From the NCBI GenBank assembly GCA_029706075.1, contig JAINUG010000005.1, forward strand, positions 3,895,001-3,959,000: a stretch of DNA of 64,000 nucleotides. Direction: 5' to 3'. The notes under the pieces were generated by a model. That model was not told where the DNA came from, made no database searches, and saw only the letters and a program-made list of their open reading frames with translations. Positions 57,341 through 64,000 of the stretch are shown piece by piece (the stretch's first letter is position 1; each line of letters starts with the position of its first letter). Made by a program: the position numbers and the translations under genes. This DNA comes from Aldrovandia affinis (Eukaryota; Chordata; Actinopteri; Notacanthiformes; Halosauridae).

Positions 57341-57832
57341 GAAAGAAAAACAAAGTGTCCTTCTTATTCATACTAGCTGCTAGGTCATAAAGGCCTAATC
57401 TCCTTTGTGGCCAAAACTGGCCGAAGCATCAAAATTGGGTGCAAAGTGCTTATAGAAATAAACAAAAACATCAAGATGTCAATATTCTGTATAGAAGTTC
57501 ATGACCCCAACTTAGGCAAAGTCACCTGGCCTCAGGCTAAAACAAATATGTTAACCAGCCTTTTTGTGATGATAAACACCTAAATTCGGGTCAAATCTGT
57601 CCAACATAATACAAGGGTTTAATGCCTTACCTCTGGCTGCCTCCCTGATGCAGTCAAAGTCACTTCTGCATATCAGTCAGTCATTAATATTCACCAGCAT
57701 TTAATCAATATTCAAAGTATGTATGCTTTATCATTCTGAAAACATAAATTTGTAAGTTGTCTGATATGTTTCTTTTGATGCTCAGAATGGTACTATTGAT
57801 AGCCTTGGGCTGTGCTACTCCAACATCTTCCC
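57341..57832. other. Unassigned noncoding DNA
   Basis: No gene or repeat is recognised before the left TTAA of piggyBac copy C. Confidence 0.4.
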
Positions 57833-57836
57833 TTAA

Positions 57837-59452
57837 CCCCCTGAGGTCGACTGGATCACCGACGATCCGAGCAGCAATAAAAGAATATTACTATTTCTAA
57901 CGTCGCGAGATTTTATCATACACACACGGCAAAAACATTGACAGAAACCTTAGAATCGCGACTTTCCGATTTGAGCACTGGCAAATAATTTTTTATTAGG
58001 TTAATTAGACAAAAAGTAAACCTTGCCTTTCACTCTCTGTTTTACCTGGAAGTACCGTCCCCCTTCTATTGACATGGTAACTAGCTGCTAGTGTGTGAAA
58101 TCGCAGTGGTGAACAACACATAGCTACAATGTGCCGACATTATGTAGCATCTTGTCTGTGTTTACGGTTGCGATCTGCCAGCAACAAACTGTGTATACTG
58201 ATATTTATTTTATTTCCCATGTTTTCAAATACTCTTGAAAATATATGACTTCCGTCTTGTGACGCTATACGGAAACAATCAGAGTCATTGCGAAATGCTT
58301 CGAATAATTAACAGGAGGATATTTAACCAGCTGGCATTCTCTGTTTCGGCGCTTGGACATTATCTAGCTTATCTTGATAGTACCTATTGTGATTAATGTT
58401 TCTTGCCTCTCGAGAACTTGTTTGTTCATGTGCTTATTGTTGTATAGATTCCCAGTGTTTAGTTTTTTCCGAGTTTTTGGATACGTTTTGGATTTACCGT
58501 CTTACTTGTTTGTTCCTGATCGTTGGTTATTTTGGTTTGTTTGTTTATGTCTTTCCGTGTCTCCGCAGACATGGATTTTGCTTTCGTTTTCATACAGACG
58601 TTTAAAGATAAATAAATATCTTAAACCCAGAACACTGGCTAAATCATGTGCCTGTGCCCACTGCCAAACAGACTCTGGATGTTGGCAAACTGGCTTCTGT
58701 TGGTCGCAAGAAATGCGTACTCTGCAAGATGTCGGGTAAACAACAGTGCACTTCATGGGAGTGCAAGGTTTGTGATGTTCTCTTGTGTCTACAGTTGACC
58801 AGAAACTGTTTTGAGAAGTGGCACCAAAGACTGTGAAATAACAGATTGTCTCACCATGTTTTAATTTAGATTTTTTTGTAATTGTTTTCTGTCTTCTGCA
58901 TGGCTCTGCATGACTATTGCTTACTCTGATGGCTTTTGTCTTTGTCTGATGGCCTTTGAGAGAGAGATGGCCCATCTGACAGATCTTACAGGTGTGGACA
59001 ACCCTCAGGTGTGGGTCATGAATATTCAGGAATTAACATATAGCCCTCCCACAGCCTGAAATACATTTGACCAGTTCTGATAAAACATGTTTTTAGCTAT
59101 TTAGATCTCAGATGAGCTAAACTATTTTGACATCCTTACATAACCAAGACCTTGATGAAGAAACGCATATTGGCAAAACAATTCATCACTACAGTTTAGC
59201 GTGTGCTTTCACAACTTTTGTGACGGCAGAAAAATGTACTCTTTATAACTTGTGTGTTTGTAGATCTATTTACAAGCTGCATATGCTACTGGCCAAATTA
59301 TTGATGGCATATAAATGTAGCTGTGATTGTCCTTCAAATAAAAATGTCAAACACTTTGGAGTAAGTGTGTGTTAAGTTGATGAAATTGAGATAAATATCA
59401 CACCACACCAAAATCACAAAGCTTCTCTGAGCTAAGCACGGACCTCATGGGG
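57837..59452 (+). mobile_element. piggyBac derivative, copy C, keeps cysteine-rich domain
   Basis: The copy is flanked by TTAA at 57833-57836 and 59453-59456, with ends CCCCCTGAGGTCGACTGG and CACGGACCTCATGGGG and a subterminal palindrome (GGATCACCGACGATCC, 57853-57868). It is 1616 bp and the most complete of the three copies. The catalytic part of the transposase is deleted, but the last exon-like segment with the zinc-binding domain remains (58631-58836). The minus-strand open frame at 58502-58975 is its shadow. Confidence 0.93.
58631..58836 (+). pseudogene. piggyBac transposase C-terminal cysteine-rich domain
   Basis: The frame reads EHWLNHVPVPTAKQT, GRKKCVLCKMSGKQQCT, WECKVCDVLLCLQ, NCFEKWHQRL and a stop. 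The spacing C-x2-C, then C-x2-C, C and a final C-x4-H is the zinc-binding cysteine-rich domain that ends piggyBac-type transposases; in the family it binds the transposon end or chromatin. About 68 residues are left, whereas a full transposase has roughly 500-600. The Met at 58648 in VPVPTAK context is not a real start. No DDD catalytic core is present in any of the three copies. Confidence 0.85.
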
Positions 59453-59456
59453 TTAA

Positions 59457-59794
59457 CAACATTATTTTGTGCATTCCTAATAGTTATTAGGGTTAGGTAA
59501 GGTATTTGGGGGTTATGTAAAGTATAATTAGTGCCTTTTGGATATCCTTGAGGTCTGGCTTTGGAAATATCCTACAGTACTTCCAAATGATCTGCTTAGA
59601 TATTATAAGTGTACATGGCCAGAATGTTAGCAGTGATGGTAGCTGTCACAACATTAGCTTGATAAATTGAGGAACCAACTTCCCTTGAAGGAAATGAGAA
59701 GCAACTGGTTTGAACAGAATGTTAAGTATATCCATGCACCTTGCACAGCCAAGTTCGTTATTAGGTGCTACAACTCACACATATTGAATTCATA
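59457..59794. other. Unassigned noncoding DNA
   Basis: No gene or recognised repeat lies between piggyBac copy C and the pogo element. Confidence 0.4.
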
Positions 59795-59796
59795 TA

Positions 59797-61636
59797 CCGT
59801 AATTTCTGGACTATAAGCCGCTACTTTTTTCTCACGCTTTGAACCCTGCGGCTTAAACAATGATGCGGCTAATTTATGGATTTTTACCGGCTAACGAGCT
59901 CATGCCGCCAATACATTCAGCCTCGTCACATCAGACCAATTAAATTACCGAACAGGTCACAGTGGACCAATGAAACTGTTCGAATTCAATCAAACGCACT
60001 CACACAATTCTTCAGATCAGTCATTTTGCGCTTTATGCACATTTTACCCTCATCATGGAAAACACACGAAGAAATGCATATGATGTAGTTTTCAAGTTAA
60101 AGGCGATCGACCTGGCTGTCAATGAAGGAAATAGAGCTGCTGCACGTAAGCTTGGCATCAATGAATCGATGGTGAGACGTTGGAGACGGTAGCGTGAAGA
60201 ACTGACTCGATGCAAAAAGACGACAAAAGCTTTCAGAGGCAAGAAAATTAGATGGCCCGAACTTGAAAACGTTCTTGAAGACTGGGTGAACACACAGAGA
60301 GCAGACGGCCAAGGTGTTTCCACCGTGCAGATCCGACTGAAAGCTAAAACAATCGCCACCGAAATGAAGATTGAAGATTTTAGAGGTGGACCATCGTGGT
60401 GTCTCAGATTTATGAGACGAAAAGGCCTGTCCATCAGGGCACGGACGACTCTGTGTCAGCAACTCCCTCCCGACTACGAGGAAAAAGTTACAAACTTCCG
60501 CAAATTCACTCAAACAAAGATAGCCGAGAATTCCATCGGACCAGACGACATCATAAATATGGATGAAGTACCTTTGACGTTTGACCTACCTCTCACTAGG
60601 ACTGTTAACAAGAAAGGTGAATCGTCCGTCACGCTGAAAACAACTGGCCATGAGAGAACGCATTTCACTTGTGTTCTGAGCTGCACAGCATCCGGACAAA
60701 AGCTTCCACCAATGGTAATTTTTAAGTGGATGACGATGCCAAAAGAAAAACTCCCGAAAGAAATCGTCGTGAAAGTCAACAATAAAGGGTGGATGATGGA
60801 AAGCCTAATGAAGGAATGGCTGACAGAGTGCTACGGTAAGCGACCGGGGGGATTTTTTTCACAGAAAAAAAGCATTGCTCGTTTTGGACAGCATGAGGGC
60901 CCATATAACAGATTCTGTAAAAGCAGTCATCAAGAAGACAAACTCAATTCCAGCTGTGATTCCTGGGGGCACAACGAAGTATTTGCAGCCACTCGACATC
61001 AGTGTGAATCGTGCATTTAAAGTGGCACTCCGAGTTGAGTGGGAGACTTGGATGACTAGCAGCGAGAAATCATTTACCAAAACTGGCCGCATGCGAAGAG
61101 CAACTTTGCTCAAGTCTGCCAGTGGATCCTGACAGCGTGGAACAGTGTCAAAAATCCACTATCACCAACGGGTTTCAAAGGCTGGACTGCTGCGTGATGA
61201 AGAGGACAGCACAAGCTCAAGTGCGAATTTGTCTCAAGACGAAAGTGACAGTGAGAGCGACAACGAAAGAGAGACTGATAAAGTGTGTGACGAAGTAATT
61301 CTGAGGCTGTTCAATTCCGACACTGAAGAAGACGACTTTAGTGGTTTTAGTGCGCAGGAGGAAGATGAAGATAGCGATCAATGACTTTTCTGGTAGGCTA
61401 CTGTGTTTTTCTTTAACCAGCCGTGTTACAGGCACTGTTCGGAAAAAACATTCATTTAATTAAAAGTTAAAAAAATCTTTCCGTGTAACATTTTCTGTGT
61501 AAATATCCCATGTTACAACGCGGACATCTGCGGCTTATAGACAAGTGTGGTCTATATATGTACAAAATCTTTTTTCTTTTTAAATTTAGTGGGTGCGGCT
61601 AATATTCAGGTGCGCTCAATAGTCAGGAATTTACGG
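59797..61636 (+). mobile_element. pogo-type transposon, nearly full length
   Basis: The ends are CCGTAATTTCTGGACTATAA and, inverted, CCGTAAATTCCTGACTATTG, followed on both sides by GCCGC-rich sequence (TAAGCCGCTAC; complement of GTGCGGCTAATA). TA lies at 59795-59796 and 61637-61638. The length, 1840 bp, with one transposase gene from 60055 to 61384, is that of a complete pogo-family element of the Tc1/mariner superfamily. It has few coding defects and may be relatively young. Confidence 0.94.
60055..61384 (+). pseudogene. pogo-type transposase with acidic C-terminal tail, broken
   Basis: The chosen start is the ATG at 60055 (MENTRRNAYDVVFKLKAIDL). The N-terminal helix-turn-helix ends GINESMVRRWRR. 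The CENP-B/Tc5-like DNA-binding block follows (GGPSWCLRFMRRKGLSIRAR). The DDE core has DDIINMDEVPLTFDLP (first Asp), LLVLDSMRAHITDSV (second Asp) and LQPLDISVNRAFK (third Asp). The last 65 residues are acidic (DESDSESDNERETD, NSDTEEDD, EEDEDSDQ) before the stop at 61382-61384. It resembles vertebrate POGK-like pogo transposases. Breaks are a TAG at codon 46 (60190-60192), a frame change at the A-run near 60868, and probably two compensating frame changes between about 61110 and 61190. Transposition would need another source. Confidence 0.92.
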
Positions 61637-61874
61637 TAATTCATTTATGATTAAAAAATTGCAGGGGCCAGGCACAGTGACTGTAACCACTCATTGTTCT
61701 CAGAATTTCAGTTGCTCCCATCTTGTAGATGATGAAGAGTACCAAAAGTTAAAAGTTCCCTAATTTCTGACTTTCTAAATATTTATTCATTCATATTTAT
61801 TGAGTCTCTCACTTTTGTCAAATATAAAACTTGTTTTAACTTGACCCAGACTTATGCCTTTATATATTTGAACT
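61637..61874. other. Unassigned AT-rich noncoding DNA
   Basis: I see nothing coding or repetitive that can be supported. Confidence 0.4.
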
Positions 61875-62370
61875 ATATTTCAAAAGGAATTTAACAAAGT
61901 ACCATACAAGAGGCTCATTGTCCGAATTAATCTAGTAGGCATTGCAGGAGTTATTTCCGAGTGGGTTAGGCAATCAAATGTAAACAATATCCAGACATGG
62001 GCAGAAATCTGGCAGATGACATTCAATATTGCTAAAGTTATGCAAAGTTATGCATGTAGGAAATAAACATTTAAGACAGGAGTATTTTAAGGGAGTAGTA
62101 CATCAAAGTCTATGAGGATCTATACATTGTGCTATAGCAGTGAAAAAGGCCAACTGGGGTTGCTGGGATACTATATAGCAAAAAGCATTGATTATCATAT
62201 AAGGAGGTTATATTGATGTTATATAAAGCCTTTGTCAGACCTCATTTAGGATATTCTGTTTGCGACGGACAAATCTAGCAATCCCACCACCACCCAGGTG
62301 CATTTTCACTACCGTCCTCACCAAACGGTGGAAATTAGTTCAAGTTCAATTCTGAACTGATATCAACAGG
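61875..62370 (+). pseudogene. CR1-type LINE reverse transcriptase remnant
   Basis: Translation scraps in order are FNKVPYKRLIVRI (pattern A-F-D-x-V-P-H-x-x-L), TWAEIWQMTFN (pattern W-A-x-x-W-x-M-x-F-N), MQSYACRK (V-M-x-x-G), KEVILMLYKAFVRPHLGYS (L-Y-x-x-x-V-R-P-x-L-E-Y) and a 3' piece (GGAAATTAGTTCAAGTTCAA). These are the reverse transcriptase C-terminal half and connector of CR1-clade LINEs. The pieces are frame-broken and some of the intervening sequence is missing. It may be the same family as 44370-44710. Confidence 0.65.
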
Positions 62371-62935
62371 CAGTGGCGGATCCTGGCATAGGCGACATAG
62401 GCACTCGCTTAGGGCGGCACGCCGGTAAGGGGCGCACACACAGAGCTCTCCATATACAGACACAGACGCGCACTCACTTCAGTCTCGCTCATCTGCGCCC
62501 AGTGCTGCGCTACAGCGCTATGCTAGCAGTGATTTTTTCATTCTACTGATTCTGCTGTCTGTCAGCCTATGAAGTCTCCTAGTCCTCACCTGCTAGAAAC
62601 CTAAAGTGGGGGAGGGGTGGAGGCTAATAGCACCTCTCAAACTCACACTGTACTGTACAGTACAAGTCAATCAATGAAATCACAAAATAACATTGCAACC
62701 AAATGCGCCCCTGCTCTCGTAACACACACAAGCAAATGGAAATAATATCTCAATAGCTACTGATATACATCTGCAAGTTTGCCTGGTTTAAAATATAATG
62801 ATAAATGAAAACAAGTCTGTACACCACCAAGGTGAAATGGTTTAGTCTCTTGACCCTGAACTGATGGCCAATCGTTTAGTCACACAAACAATCATGTTAC
62901 ACACACATTGAGGTACGTTGCCAAAATGAAAAGAT

Positions 62936-63004
62936 CAAAGCCTTCGGGATTTCAGTTTAGAAAAAAGAGAAAAGAAGAAGAGGTGAAACGGGCCAAAGAT
63001 AAAC
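62936..63004 (+). CDS. First coding exon of hAT (ZMYM-like) transposase
   Basis: From the ATG at 62936 the frame reads MKRSKPSGFQFRKKRKEEEV and KRAKDK, then meets a splice donor-like AAAC|GTATGT near 63005. This lysine/arginine-rich start (M-K-R-S-K-P-S-G-x-x-F-R-K-K-R) is the usual N-terminus of the fish hAT transposases annotated as zinc finger MYM-type 1-like, where an intron follows the first short exon. The basic patch probably serves as a nuclear localisation signal. The zinc finger and catalytic exons were not found in the window; they may lie beyond 64000 or be deleted. Confidence 0.7.
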
Positions 63005-63462
63005 GTATGTGTTATGTCATCTCTTCATGAACATGTAGGGTGCTATCCCACTAGAAGTTAGAATTCTAATATAGTTGACGGCACAATGTAAGGCTTGTTA
63101 ATTCCCAACACGGTAGCAGCCAAAAGTATAGTATTCTTATAATTAGGTTTTGTATATCAGTCTCATACAAATATACTTAACTATGAAATTGGAATTTCAA
63201 TTAGTAATTAAATTAATAATTACAAGTAAATTACAATATTATTAGTTAATTTATATTAATCAGATCACAACATTATATATTTAGTTAATACCAAATCTAT
63301 AACATTGATGACCTAACCAAGGAGTTGAAGGCATCAAGGAGTTCTTTACTAGAAGAGGTTGGCTCAATTCAAGTAAAACATTAAGAAAAATAATATGACA
63401 TTTATTGAACATAACGTATGAAAATAGCAAAGCACAATTCAATACATTAATGAACAACAACT

Positions 63463-63545
63463 GTATGTGTGAATGCGTGTATGTATCTGTATGTGTGTGT
63501 GGGGAGTCTGTGCACAAGCTTAGTGTGTGTGTGTGTGTTCTCTAG
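63463..63545. repeat. Imperfect (TG)n tract
   Basis: A run of TG-rich words (TGTATGTGTGTGTGGGG; GTGTGTGTGTGTGT near 63524-63538). The minus-strand open frame reading PHTHTDTYTHSH is its translation. Confidence 0.85.
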
Positions 63546-64000
63546 CGTGTGCGTGGGTCACACGCATGTGCGTGCAAGCCTTAACCACGTGGGCATCGAG
63601 AACAAAGAAACAAGATGGAGAAACAAGATGGAGGGAAGTTTGAACCTAGGTTGTAACCTGTGGAGTTATTTTGAGATTGGAATACTGGGTTAGTAGATAA
63701 CAATACATGCAAGACCTGGGTCTGTGTGTGGTGTATTTTATCACTAACACAGGGAGTCAGTGAGAAGCTATGATAGTTACAAAAACAATGGTAAAATCTA
63801 TTGTACACAGTCATGAAAAAAGACAAATTTTACATCAGTACAGTACCAACAGTTTGTACAGTCAGTACAGAACAAACAGTTTGTTGCTAATTGTTCTATG
63901 CCCAGATGATTACAGCCTTACTATTGTTTTGTTTGCTGCGTGGTCGGCAGGGTTCCATGTGTTTCGGGTTTGGAGGAGACGTGGGAATCTGGTTGCGACG

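Larger units (their letters stand above)
62371..64000 (+). mobile_element. hAT transposon, 5' part (right end not in window)
   Basis: CAGTGGCGGATCCTGGCATA begins directly after the CR1 remnant and has the form of a hAT terminus (CAGTGGCGGATC class in fish). About 565 bp further on lies a recognisable first coding exon of a hAT transposase (62936-63004). No inverted counterpart was seen up to 64000, so the element either continues beyond the window or lost its end; the coordinate 64000 is the window limit, not a boundary. Confidence 0.6.

Noticed and set aside
58502-58975. 157-codon minus-strand open frame
   Set aside because: Lies antisense across piggyBac copy C, including its cysteine-rich domain; the plus strand carries the real signal.
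60033-60513. Minus-strand open frames of 133 and 138 codons
   Set aside because: Antisense shadows of the pogo transposase.

Overview
The window reads as a repeat-rich, AT-rich stretch of a ray-finned fish genome, most likely a teleost. The evidence is the repeat content: Tc1-like, piggyBac, pogo/Tigger and hAT DNA transposons; L2-, L1- and CR1-type LINEs; several tRNA-derived SINEs, two of which carry the L2-type 3' tail typical of fish; and a DIRS-like fossil. I found no complete host protein-coding gene, no rRNA gene, no functional tRNA gene and no CRISPR array. The window looks like a gene-poor intergenic or intronic region made mostly of transposon remains of different ages. Species cannot be fixed from sequence alone.

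Layout. 1-9.5 kb: unassigned AT-rich DNA with a 1.5-kb hAT element (1878-3415) holding a long near-perfect inverted duplication, an L1-type endonuclease scrap (about 3955-4400) and a 5'-truncated L2 on the minus strand (5031-6062). 9.56-16.9 kb: a decayed L1-type LINE interrupted by a SINE, a Tigger derivative with TA duplications, and an LTR-like fossil. 17-30.5 kb: mostly unassigned DNA with possible conserved noncoding blocks, one unexplained open frame (21769-22077), three related tRNA-SINEs and a piggyBac derivative (27417-29004). 30.5-36.2 kb: a 325-bp hAT MITE, two weak exon-like segments, a SINE inside a SINE, and a SINE inside a small Tc1 derivative.

36.8-43.2 kb is the best resolved part: a 1.6-kb Tc1 element (36843-43188) split by three independent insertions, namely a piggyBac derivative, a 150-bp L2 tail and a 3.2-kb L2, each with its own target-site duplication. 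Removing the inserts and one copy of each duplication leaves 1615 bp, the normal Tc1 size. 43.2-57.2 kb: CR1 and L2 scraps, a 267-bp hAT MITE, two more SINEs, a DIRS-like fossil with a probable hAT inserted in it, and a Tc1 fragment. 57.8-64 kb: a third piggyBac derivative with a readable cysteine-rich domain, a nearly whole pogo-type transposon (59797-61636), CR1 remnants, and the 5' part of a hAT element whose first coding exon is visible.

The elements relate to one another. L2 could supply reverse transcriptase to SINEs sharing its tail. The three piggyBac copies are internally deleted and would depend on a transposase made elsewhere. I do not see a new host system. The points most worth a second look are the inverted duplication in the hAT, the changing-but-paired subterminal palindromes of the piggyBac family, the SINE family with exchanged heads, and the unexplained 102-codon frame.
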